Assembly: GCA_043779185.1 (NCBI GenBank) | Contig: JAYWEQ010000187.1 | Span: 1-14,075 of the forward strand | DNA: 14,075 nucleotides | From: JAYWDA01 sp043779185 | Lineage (GTDB): Bacteria > Bdellovibrionota > Bdellovibrionia > Bdellovibrionales > Bdellovibrionaceae | Direction: 5' to 3' | Part shown: piece by piece, positions 1-6,439 of the stretch | How positions within the stretch are numbered: the stretch's first letter is position 1 | Layout of the letters: each line of letters opens with the position of its first letter | The notes under the pieces: model-generated | The model's database searches: none | Told to the model about the DNA's origin: nothing | What the model saw: only the letters and a program-made list of their open reading frames with translations | Position numbers and translations under genes: made by a program

Positions 1-423
1 AAGTTTTTCTTTTTTGATGCCGGAGTTTTCCAAACGATTCGGCCAAAGGGTCCCCTCGATTCCATTGAAGAAATAGAGGGAGCCGCATGGGAAACCCTAG
101 TCTATCAAGAAATTCGAGCAGAAAATCATTATCAAAAATGGGGCTTTGATTTATTTTGCTGGCAGGTTTCAAAAGGACCTGATGTGGATCTAGTTCTTTA
201 TGGGAATCAAGGCATCAAGGCTCTTGAAATAAAACGTACGGACCGAATAAGGGGTGGCGAGCTTGATGGCCTGCGCGCCTTTAAAAAAGATTATCCGATG
301 GCAAATTGTTTTTTTATCTATGGCGGTCATGAAAAAAGAATCATCGACGATATTCTAGTTTTACCAATCGTCGATTTTCTAAAAAACATGACTCCCTATT
401 TAGTGAAAGATTTATCTCAATAG
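1..423 (+). CDS. C-terminal part of a DUF4143-type AAA ATPase (5' end outside the window)
   Basis: The reading frame is open from base 1 to the TAG at 421-423, giving 140 residues with no internal stop. The start lies to the left of the window. The sequence opens with KFFFFDAGVF and continues with a helical EGAAWETLVYQEIRA stretch, then GPDVDLVLYG and ALEIKRTD. This order is characteristic of the C-terminal DUF4143 domain that follows an AAA_14 P-loop ATPase domain. The D61-x-D63 and E76-I-K78 residues resemble a PD-(D/E)xK nuclease-type core, which the family carries; activity is not established. The function of these ATPases is poorly known, and they are often accessory genes. An internal GTG at 184 would give only 79 residues and would split the conserved domain, so it is not taken as the start. 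The Fic gene next door is convergent. Confidence 0.8.
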   Translation, partial: KFFFFDAGVFQTIRPKGPLDSIEEIEGAAWETLVYQEIRAENHYQKWGFDLFCWQVSKGPDVDLVLYGNQGIKALEIKRTDRIRGGELDGLRAFKKDYPMANCFFIYGGHEKRIIDDILVLPIVDFLKNMTPYLVKDLSQ

Positions 424-453
424 TGACTTGTTTGCAGATCCTAAATTATCCAG

Positions 454-530
454 TAGGACGACGGTCAAGCAAATGACGTGGCTTCACTCACCCGACCTCT
501 TATATTTTGGACCCATCGTCGGTCGTCCTA
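454..530. repeat. 9-bp inverted repeat spanning the gap between convergent genes
   Basis: TAGGACGAC at 454-462 is exactly complementary to GTCGTCCTA at 522-530, with 59 bases between the arms. The right arm overlaps the stop codon of the Fic gene. Neither arm is followed by a clear T run, so this is not a typical intrinsic terminator. It could be a weak structured 3' end shared by the two convergent genes, or chance. Confidence 0.3.
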
Positions 531-2003
531 TTCAATCAGCTGCGCCTCGGCGGCTTCACGGAACCAGTTTTTTATTTCGATTTCTTTGAGGATTTTTTTG
601 TAATTTGAAAAATCTAAATTAGAAAACTTATGCGCGCGGGCAAGCATTCTTAGTAAAGGCTCAGGTCGATCTCGCCGAGACAGCGCGCGAAGACTTAAAA
701 GATAGTCGTCGCGATAAACATTTGGAATAATAATTGTCGAATGGGCTGCTATGAAAAGTTCAGAATTCATCATGATTCGAGAAATTCGTCCATTGCCGTC
801 AATGAAGGGATGAACTTCTGAAATAAGAAACATCATAAATGCGGCGCGGGCAAACCCTGGCGGTAAATTAAGGTATCTTTGAAAGCCTTGTTCTAAGGTT
901 CCTTGAATATTTTCTGGGTTCACAAATTGCGTATCGCCCGCTCGATTTGGTTTGTCTTTGAATTTTCCGGGTCTTACTTCGGATCTATTTTTCATCAAAG
1001 TGAAATGTCGTTCTTTGATTAGAGCTTCCAGTTCAGAATAACTTTGTGGAGTTTTTTTCATTTCATTGGGATTTGAAACAATCTGAAAGGTCCCTAAAAT
1101 ATCGTGGGCATCTTTAGGGCGATCTTCTGGAATTTTATGATCAAAGATAATTTCTTCAGCTTCTTCGATTTCAAAAATAGTACCTTCAATATAATTTGAA
1201 AAGTAGGCATCAAAGAAGGCTTTGTTTCGAAAATGATCTTTGCCAGAAAATTTTTCTTTGATTTCTTTGAACGGAGTTGACTTCAGGGCTGCAAAAAGTA
1301 AATCGAAGCGACTGACGCGTTCCAGATCAAAAGGCATTTGGCGGGCTCTGGCCTTAGCTCCCGTCGATTTTAAAAACTCTGACATTTGAGTTCCCAAAAG
1401 TGCGCCTATCATTTTATTTAATTTTTTAAACTCTCGGCGCCAAGACAACTCTTTAGAAATTTCTTCGGCCTGAGTTCGAAGGTCCTTCAAACTCTGTTCA
1501 CCTTTAATTTGTAGAAGCATTTCCAGCTTCTCTTCAAGCTCTTTCAGACTTAAAGATCTCCAACTTGTCGTTTTTGTTGAAGACAGGTTTTCTAAGTACG
1601 CTCGTGCGGTCGAAGAAGCTTTAAATTTCAAAAATGGCGGGTCATCTTGAAGCGCCTGAGGACCCCTAATAAAGTGCAGAGTGAGACCAGGATAGGCGAC
1701 CCGCCGATTTGTCGTGCTTGTAAGAATAATATTATTTTGCGGAGACGGCTTATACTCAAGCGCACTGCGATGACTGAGCAGCGCCTGGGGATAAAGATGA
1801 TTTATAATTTGGGCCCACTGACTTCTTATAAGCCTTTTTTCGTCCGATTTTGGCACAGACGTATAAAGACGCGGGCCGATTTTACGAATGAGTTTTTTCT
1901 TTTTTAAATCCGTCATCCACGCTTCTTCACCCTTGGTTTTGGCAGGATATAGTAGCGGCGGCAAAATCATTTTAGGTTTTTGTGGTAATTTTTTTAGGGC
2001 CAT
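528..2003 (-). CDS. Fic family protein with AbiEi-like N-terminal domain
   Basis: This 491-residue protein carries the full Fic signature HPFIDGNGRISR at residues 398-409. It includes the catalytic His398, Asp402 and phosphate-binding Arg406, so transfer of AMP (or another nucleotide moiety) from a nucleotide to a target hydroxyl is expected. SNYIEG at 269-274 matches the (S/T)xxxE(G/N) inhibitory-helix motif and lies N-terminal to the active site, as in self-inhibited class II Fic proteins. Residues 12-115 resemble the winged-helix region of AbiEi-type proteins (a KGLIRKIGPRLYTS-like segment and LSHRSALEY), suggesting DNA or partner binding. Residues 150-200 are highly charged and helical. 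The ATG at 2003 has no clear Shine-Dalgarno sequence; Met12 and Met30 are alternative starts, but the family-like sequence begins near residue 12. Targets are unknown. No separate FicA/antitoxin gene is adjacent, which fits built-in inhibition. Confidence 0.87.
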   Translation of the reverse strand: MALKKLPQKPKMILPPLLYPAKTKGEEAWMTDLKKKKLIRKIGPRLYTSVPKSDEKRLIRSQWAQIINHLYPQALLSHRSALEYKPSPQNNIILTSTTNRRVAYPGLTLHFIRGPQALQDDPPFLKFKASSTARAYLENLSSTKTTSWRSLSLKELEEKLEMLLQIKGEQSLKDLRTQAEEISKELSWRREFKKLNKMIGALLGTQMSEFLKSTGAKARARQMPFDLERVSRFDLLFAALKSTPFKEIKEKFSGKDHFRNKAFFDAYFSNYIEGTIFEIEEAEEIIFDHKIPEDRPKDAHDILGTFQIVSNPNEMKKTPQSYSELEALIKERHFTLMKNRSEVRPGKFKDKPNRAGDTQFVNPENIQGTLEQGFQRYLNLPPGFARAAFMMFLISEVHPFIDGNGRISRIMMNSELFIAAHSTIIIPNVYRDDYLLSLRALSRRDRPEPLLRMLARAHKFSNLDFSNYKKILKEIEIKNWFREAAEAQLIE

Positions 2004-2073
2004 TTAGTTATATTCGGTCAAAATATCATAATATCAAGGGTTTTATGGTCTATAATTATAAGATTGCCGGAAA

Positions 2074-3351
2074 TCAGGCCGTTTCTAAAATCGCAGCGAC
2101 GCCCATACCGCCGGCCGTGCAGATCGAGATCAGGCCGCGTTTTTTTGCTCCGCTTTGTAAAAGCTTGGCCAAGGTTCCTGAAATACGAGCCCCCGTCGCA
2201 GCAAAAGGATGTCCTACGGCGACACTGCTGCCGACAACATTCATCTTTTTTCGATCGATGGAACCGATAGCTGATGAAAGTCCTAAAACTTTTTTACAAT
2301 AATCCGCAGACTCCCAAGCTTTTAAATTACACAAGACTTGCCCCGCAAAAGCTTCGTGAATTTCAAAATAATCAAAATCTTGAAAGGACAATTGATTTCT
2401 TGTCAGCAATTGCGAAACAGCCTTCGTTGGCGCCATCAAAAGTCCCGCGCCATGAACAAAATCAACAGCCGATACAGCGAAATCAACAAACCGAGCTAAA
2501 GGCTTTAAACCCACTCGACTGGCGCCGCGATCATTGCCAATAAGAAGACAAGCCGAACCATCGGTGAGTGGCGAACTATTCCCTGCCGTCAAAGTTCCGT
2601 GGACGGGATCAAATGCGGGTTTTAATTTCGCTAATTTTTCAAGTGAGGTGTCACCTCTGACGGGGCCATCTTTTTTAAGATCATGAAATGGAATCACAAG
2701 ATCGTTAAAAAAACCTTGTTCATAAGCTTTGGCAGCATTTTGATGACTGGCCAAAGCCAACTGATCTTGCTCTTCCCTTGGGATTTTCCATTCCTTGACC
2801 ATCAATTCACAATGATCGCCCATGGACAGAAGCGTTCTTGCTTCGACAACACTGGCGGCTTTGGGTTTAAGACTGCCCAGGGAAAATCCGGACAGTGAAT
2901 GAAGTTTTTCAGTCAAAGTTTTAGAGCGATTCAGACCCAGTAAAAATTTTCTAAAAGATTCAGAAACTTCGATAGGTAAATCACTGTTTGAATCAACTCC
3001 ACCAGCAATTCCCAAATCAATCGAGCCCGTATGAGCCTTCATCGCAATTTGCCAAGCGGTGTCCAGACTTGTTCCACAGGCGCGCTGAACGTTGTAGGCC
3101 GGAGACTCTGGATGCAGCGAAGTTTCTAGAACACATTCTCTGGCTAAATTCCAATCACCAGAGCTGTTCATTAATGCCCCTAAAGCGACATCGTCGATTT
3201 TTTGATTCTTAAGTCCAGCTTTTTCAATCAAACCATTCAGTGATGCCACCATCAGTTCTTTACGCGTTACATTCGCATAGGAGGTCATACTTTTCGCAAA
3301 CGGGATCCTAGCGCTAGACAGGATATAAACTGAGTTCGAATCTGTTTTCAT
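2074..3351 (-). CDS. Acetyl-CoA acyltransferase (thiolase), FadI / trifunctional-beta type
   Basis: This is a 425-residue thiolase. It cleaves 3-ketoacyl-CoA with CoA to acetyl-CoA and a shortened acyl-CoA in fatty-acid beta-oxidation, or runs in reverse. The nucleophile is Cys92 in RACGTSLD. Further family signatures are NSSPLTDGSA (258-267), HEAFA (332-336), GHPFAATGAR (380-389) and the catalytic Cys411 in CTAGGMG. HEAFA and GHPFAATG are forms typical of FadI and mitochondrial trifunctional beta subunits rather than FadA or PhaA, which usually have NEAFA and GHPxGATG. Length matches FadI (about 430). No fadJ-like partner is adjacent here. A GCGAGG sequence lies six bases before the ATG at 3351. 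The gene is divergent from the secreted-protein gene at 3433 and ends 70 bases before the Fic start. Confidence 0.9.
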   Translation of the reverse strand: MKTDSNSVYILSSARIPFAKSMTSYANVTRKELMVASLNGLIEKAGLKNQKIDDVALGALMNSSGDWNLARECVLETSLHPESPAYNVQRACGTSLDTAWQIAMKAHTGSIDLGIAGGVDSNSDLPIEVSESFRKFLLGLNRSKTLTEKLHSLSGFSLGSLKPKAASVVEARTLLSMGDHCELMVKEWKIPREEQDQLALASHQNAAKAYEQGFFNDLVIPFHDLKKDGPVRGDTSLEKLAKLKPAFDPVHGTLTAGNSSPLTDGSACLLIGNDRGASRVGLKPLARFVDFAVSAVDFVHGAGLLMAPTKAVSQLLTRNQLSFQDFDYFEIHEAFAGQVLCNLKAWESADYCKKVLGLSSAIGSIDRKKMNVVGSSVAVGHPFAATGARISGTLAKLLQSGAKKRGLISICTAGGMGVAAILETA

Positions 3352-3374
3352 TGAAACCTCGCAAAGTTGTTAAA

Positions 3375-3414
3375 ACCCTATTCTTTGACAAACATCAGGT
3401 CAATTATTTAGAGT
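3375..3414. promoter_or_regulatory. Divergent promoter region with a TTGAC-N9-GTCAA dyad
   Basis: The 81-bp gap between the divergent thiolase and secreted-protein genes holds TTGACA at 3385-3390, with TAGAGT at 3409-3414 (18-bp spacing), reading rightward. Reading leftward, TTGACC (complement of 3398-3403) is followed 17 bases later by TAGGGT (complement of 3375-3380). The two -35-like boxes form an inverted repeat, TTGAC at 3385-3389 and GTCAA at 3399-3403. The -10 matches are weak, so exact promoters are uncertain. Overlapping -35 regions would let one regulator affect both genes. Confidence 0.4.
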
Positions 3415-3432
3415 TATGACGGGAGTGACACA

Positions 3433-4344
3433 ATGTGGATTATTTATTTATTCAGCCTTTATAGCCAGTGGGTTTTTGCAGAGGCGCCACCCGCCGGATT
3501 TATTTTAAATCCAGAAATTCAACAGTGCGAAGCGGCGCTGCCAACGATCGGCTGGGCCGGATTTAATCACACATGGCTTGAGTTGCAGAATCAAAGTTTT
3601 GGCATGCCCTACTCGCTGACTCACGATGCGATCCGAGGTGGTTTTGCGACGATCCGTAGTCCCGATCCGTCACTTCCTAATTTAACTTCTGAACCCGTCT
3701 GCCAACCTATTTTTCAACCAGAACAAATTCCAACCCCTATTTTCACAGAAAAATTTTTGTGCCTGATCTCAAAGTTGACAGATAGTGATGAAGTATTGAT
3801 GCCAGACTGGCAGCCCATTTTTGTTTACGACTGGGCCCTGACAAACTGTCACTCTTCCGTTCGATTTATGATGGATTGCGCCGGCGGAGAAATGTCATTA
3901 AATCCCAATGGGGGACTAGGTAGTCATTATTCCTCAAATCAAGTTTTAAACGTTCTTAAAAAAAATCTTAATGCTCCTTCCGAGCCCGAAGTAATTCAAT
4001 TGCAAATTAATTTTAAAAACTTTATTCAAAGCTTAAGAAAAATTTTTCAAGAGCAGGGAGACACTGCTTCTTTTTTAAAAAATAACGCCCCACTGATTTT
4101 ATCGCAGTCACAAGCTTTATCAAAATCCTTAAGCCCCGCGCGCGACCTTCGCCGAACGACGCTCTACCGCAGGTTGCAAAAATTTGATTTCAACTTTTCC
4201 AAATTGACAAAGGAAATGCAGGCGACCCCACAAATCGGTCTTTTGCAAAAAATAGAAGACCTATCAATTCTTTTTAAACAACCGGATATCGTTCAAAAAA
4301 CATTTCAGCAAATTTGCGAACAAGCGCAGAAAGAGTGCCTTTAA
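3433..4344 (+). CDS. Unknown secreted protein with several cysteines
   Basis: I do not recognise this 303-residue protein. The N-terminus is hydrophobic (residues 2-15) and ends in VFA, followed by E17. This looks like a signal-peptidase I site, although the n-region lacks the usual Lys or Arg. Cysteines are at position 32 and then in VCQPIF, FLCLIS, TNCHSS, MDCAGG, QICEQ and KECL, which fits a disulfide-bonded periplasmic or exported protein. The second half is rich in Lys, Leu, Asn and Gln and looks helical. GGGAG at 3421-3425 sits seven bases before the ATG, and an in-frame TAG at 3409 rules out a longer form. The TAA at 4342-4344 shares its last base with the ATG of the symporter gene, so the two are likely co-translated. 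A link to uptake of acidic amino acids is only inferred from that coupling. Confidence 0.72.
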   Translation: MWIIYLFSLYSQWVFAEAPPAGFILNPEIQQCEAALPTIGWAGFNHTWLELQNQSFGMPYSLTHDAIRGGFATIRSPDPSLPNLTSEPVCQPIFQPEQIPTPIFTEKFLCLISKLTDSDEVLMPDWQPIFVYDWALTNCHSSVRFMMDCAGGEMSLNPNGGLGSHYSSNQVLNVLKKNLNAPSEPEVIQLQINFKNFIQSLRKIFQEQGDTASFLKNNAPLILSQSQALSKSLSPARDLRRTTLYRRLQKFDFNFSKLTKEMQATPQIGLLQKIEDLSILFKQPDIVQKTFQQICEQAQKECL

Positions 4345-5582
4345 TGCGAAATCTTTTTAAAAAAATCACGCTGACTCATTGGATCTTTATTGCCATGGGC
4401 CTAGGAATTCTTTTGGGCACGATTTTTCCTGAGGCCGCCCCCATTTTTCATGTGATTTCAAATCTGTTCTTAAGAATGATTAAATGTATTATTGTGCCGA
4501 TTATTTTTGGCACTTTAGTGGTCGGCATTGCCGGCCATGCCCAAGACATGAAGCAGATTGGTCGCTTGGCTTTTAAAGCTTTGCTTTATTTTGAAATTGT
4601 CACAACTTTTGCCCTTATTTTTGGACTGGTCGCCGTGAATGTGTTTAAGCCAGGTGTGGGTGTGATTTTAAAAGATGTCGCGTCCACCGCCATGACAGCG
4701 CCACCTAAAATCTCTGCGGCTGAAGTGATTGAACATATTGTGCCAAAAAGTTTTTTTGAAGCCGCCGCCAATAATGATGTCCTTCAGATTGTGTTTTTTT
4801 CGGTGCTTTTTGCTTTGGCTTTGATTCAACTGCAGGGAAAACACCGCACTACCATGGTGGATTTTTGCGAAAGCCTGTCTGAGACCATGTTTAAATTTAC
4901 CGGCCTAATTATGAAATTTGCGCCCCTGGGAATTGGCGCATCCATGGCCTATACGGTCAGCCATAGCGGCCTTGGGATTTTAGTGAACTTAGGAAAATTA
5001 GTTCTGACTTTGTATGGAACTTTGGCGCTGTTTGTTGTGATGATTTTTATTCCGATCATTTGGTTTATGAAAATACCCATGAAGGCTTTTTGGCGGGCGG
5101 TGCGACAACCCGCCGCGATTGCTTTTTCTACGACCTCTTCGGATGCGGCTTTACCTGATGCGATTAAAAGTATGATCCAATTTGGCGTGCCCAAACGAAT
5201 AGTTTCGTTTGTCATGCCGTTGGGATATTCCTTTAATTTAGATGGAACGACTTTACATTTAGCGTTGGCCTCGGTTTTTTGTGCTCAAGCGGCGGGCCTT
5301 GATCTTTCCCTACAGCAACAATTGATGATGATGCTTTCCCTGATGTTAACAAGTAAAGGAGTGGCTGCCATGCCGCGGGCCTCATTTGTGATTTTATCAG
5401 GAACTTTGGTGACCTTTGGAATTCCCATTGAAGCCGCCGTTTTAATTTTAGGGGTCGATGAGCTTCTGGATGCGGCTAGAACCACCGTCAATTTAATTGG
5501 CAATTGCTTAGCGTCAGTGGTGATGGCGCGCCTTGAAAATGATTTCCACCCAGAGGCTCCTGAGCCGCTGTTTGAGACTTAG
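4344..5582 (+). CDS. Dicarboxylate/amino acid:cation symporter (DAACS family), probably glutamate/aspartate
   Basis: This 412-residue inner-membrane protein has the GltP/GltPh/DctA fold signatures. These are the Ser-rich hairpin FSTTSSDAALP (261-271), NLDGT (298-302, usually NMDGT), the second hairpin SKGVAAMPRASF (337-348), and the helix-8 motif VDELLDAARTTVNLIGN (371-387). By alignment to archaeal GltPh, Asp376 and Arg379 match D394 and R397, which hold the amino and side-chain carboxyl groups of aspartate. Both being present favours an acidic amino acid over a C4-dicarboxylate. Asn387 replaces the sodium ligand D405. The start is taken at the ATG at 4344, sharing one base with the upstream TAA; an in-frame upstream start at 4314 lies inside the previous gene and adds no conserved sequence. 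The TAG stop is completed by the first base of the inserted repeat element. Confidence 0.9.
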   Translation: MRNLFKKITLTHWIFIAMGLGILLGTIFPEAAPIFHVISNLFLRMIKCIIVPIIFGTLVVGIAGHAQDMKQIGRLAFKALLYFEIVTTFALIFGLVAVNVFKPGVGVILKDVASTAMTAPPKISAAEVIEHIVPKSFFEAAANNDVLQIVFFSVLFALALIQLQGKHRTTMVDFCESLSETMFKFTGLIMKFAPLGIGASMAYTVSHSGLGILVNLGKLVLTLYGTLALFVVMIFIPIIWFMKIPMKAFWRAVRQPAAIAFSTTSSDAALPDAIKSMIQFGVPKRIVSFVMPLGYSFNLDGTTLHLALASVFCAQAAGLDLSLQQQLMMMLSLMLTSKGVAAMPRASFVILSGTLVTFGIPIEAAVLILGVDELLDAARTTVNLIGNCLASVVMARLENDFHPEAPEPLFET

Positions 5583-5607
5583 AAACTGCCCCACTTGAGT
5601 GTGCTTA
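5582..5607 (+). repeat. Left terminal inverted repeat of the MITE (26 bp)
   Basis: This segment, beginning GAAACTGCCCCACTTGAGTG, is the exact reverse complement of 5755-5780. The match stops sharply at 5608 on the inside (C against G). On the outside, A5581 pairs with T5781, but those bases belong to the target duplication. Confidence 0.95.
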
Positions 5608-5665
5608 CTTCAACTCGCGCGTCGAAAAAGATCAGTTTTTCTATAGTCTTATCTTCTCCTTGCGA

Positions 5666-5694
5666 CCTTACGAATTCCTATGGAATTCGTAAGG
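5666..5694. repeat. Perfect 13-bp hairpin in the centre of the MITE
   Basis: CCTTACGAATTCC at 5666-5678 and GGAATTCGTAAGG at 5682-5694 are exact complements around a three-base loop (TAT). No T run follows on either strand, so it is not a standard terminator. With the outer repeats it forms a nested palindrome that could extrude as a cruciform or fold in RNA. Confidence 0.9.
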
Positions 5695-5754
5695 CAACAA
5701 CTAACCACTTAAACCTCTGTAACAATTAAATAATCTTGAGGCGTTAGCCTGCAC

Positions 5755-5780
5755 TAAGCACACTCAAGTGGGGCAGTTTC
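5755..5780 (-). repeat. Right terminal inverted repeat of the MITE (26 bp)
   Basis: This is the exact reverse complement of 5582-5607 and ends in GGGGCAGTTTC. It is directly followed by the second copy of the target duplication. Confidence 0.95.
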
Positions 5781-5808
5781 TGAGACTTAAGTTCAACTTA
5801 ACTAAAAT
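5780..5808 (+). promoter_or_regulatory. Putative promoter of the sigma/anti-sigma unit, rebuilt by the MITE insertion
   Basis: TAAAAT at 5803-5808 is a 5/6 match to a -10 box. CTGAGA at 5780-5785 sits 17 bases upstream as a 4/6 -35 box. Its first base is the last base of the MITE, and the rest comes from the target duplication. In the reconstructed empty site the -35 reads TTGAGA (5/6) with the same spacing. The insertion therefore appears to have moved and slightly weakened this promoter. This is a consensus match only. Confidence 0.4.
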
Positions 5809-5850
5809 CTAAGAGTTTTTAAATTCGCATTTAAATTGAGCTGTGCTTAA

Positions 5851-6435
5851 ATGCGGATGATGCCAGCGCTCGATAACCACGAAATTCAACTTTTAAAAAA
5901 TAGAGACCCTGAGTTTCTAAAAAACCTTTTTGAAACGATCAATCCTAGTTTATTTAAATTGCTTGGGTCACAAAAAGTCTTTGGCGAAACAGCCGAAGAA
6001 CTGATTCAAGAAACTTGGCAAACTTTTTTTTAAAAATTGGAACTTTTCGAAGGCCGATCCCAGATTCGAACCTATGTTAGCGGCATCCTGATCAATAAAC
6101 TTCGCGAGCATCGACGTTTTTATCAGCGCGTGATGTGCGAAGAGGATTCAGAAAAAATATACGCCCAAAGTTTTACACCCGAGGGCTGGTGGAAAAAAGA
6201 ACCCGCCGATCCCCAGCAGATCCTGCAATCAACAGAGCTTCTGAAAATGATAGAAGAGTGCTTAGACGGCCTGAGCGAGCCTCAGCGGGAGGCCTTTGTT
6301 TTAAAAGAAGTTGATCAGGAATTAACTCAAGATATTTGTAATATTTTGAACGTGACAGTCACTCACCTGGGCGTTTTGATCTTCCGAGCTAAAGAAAAGC
6401 TGCGGCTCTGTATTGAAGGCAAGATTGAGGTATAA
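5851..6435 (+). pseudogene. ECF-type sigma-70 family factor interrupted by an in-frame stop
   Basis: Two stretches in the same frame make one sigma factor: 5851-6030 (60 residues) and 6034-6432, separated only by a TAA at 6031-6033. The first ends in AEELIQETWQTFF and the second continues KLELFEGRSQIRTYVSGILINK. This is the unbroken order of sigma region 2, where promoter -10 contacts lie. The second part then contains region 4 (LSEPQREAFVL and the helix-turn-helix DICNILNVTVTHLGVLIFRAKEKLR). The stop lies in a T8A5 run, so one T-to-A change would restore lysine. It may be a nonsense mutation, a base-calling error, or a readthrough or re-initiation site (TTG at 6037, no ribosome site seen). 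The start is the first of three ATGs (5851, 5857, 5860), with GAG ten bases upstream. An anti-sigma gene follows four bases after the stop. Confidence 0.8.
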
Positions 6436-6439
6436 GTCC

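Larger units (their letters stand above)
5582..5780. mobile_element. 199-bp MITE-like non-autonomous element
   Basis: The element is bounded by perfect 26-bp terminal inverted repeats, the left starting GAAACTGCCCCACTTGAGTG at 5582 and the right ending at 5780. It is flanked by a 9-bp direct repeat. It has no reading frame of useful length, and the middle is AT-rich apart from a perfect 13-bp hairpin. Small size, long perfect termini, target duplication and lack of a transposase are what defines a miniature inverted-repeat transposable element. Perfect termini and a perfect duplication suggest a fairly recent insertion. The parent insertion sequence cannot be named from this window. A 9-bp duplication is produced by several IS families. 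When transcribed from the symporter, the element would fold into a long hairpin and may affect mRNA ends. Confidence 0.85.
5573..5789. repeat. 9-bp target-site duplication flanking the MITE
   Basis: TGAGACTTA occurs at 5573-5581 and again at 5781-5789, exactly abutting the two ends of the inverted-repeat element. The bases further out differ (T5572 versus C5780 on the left side of each copy). A 9-bp duplication is the expected scar of a DDE-type transposition event. Removing the element and one copy gives an intact sequence running from the symporter stop codon into the sigma-gene leader. Confidence 0.85.

Noticed and set aside
10..183. Treating the GTG at 184 as the start of a small 79-residue gene
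   Set aside because: The same frame is open to base 1 and carries conserved DUF4143 sequence upstream of 184, so it is the tail of a larger gene.
1647..2302. Rightward open frames across the Fic and thiolase genes
   Set aside because: They are antisense to strongly conserved coding sequence and have no family-like motifs.
4314..4343. Longer N-terminus for the symporter from 4314
   Set aside because: The ten extra residues lie within the upstream gene and are not symporter-like. The ATG at 4344 has the classic one-base stop/start overlap.
5582..5780. Reading the 26-bp inverted repeats as a transcription terminator
   Set aside because: The arms are 147 bases apart and there is no T run. The exact 9-bp duplication outside them is explained by transposition and not by termination.
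6413..6439. TTG start for the anti-sigma gene overlapping the sigma gene
   Set aside because: The ATG at 6440 has a GAGG ribosome site, and the ZAS-type sequence does not need the extra nine residues.
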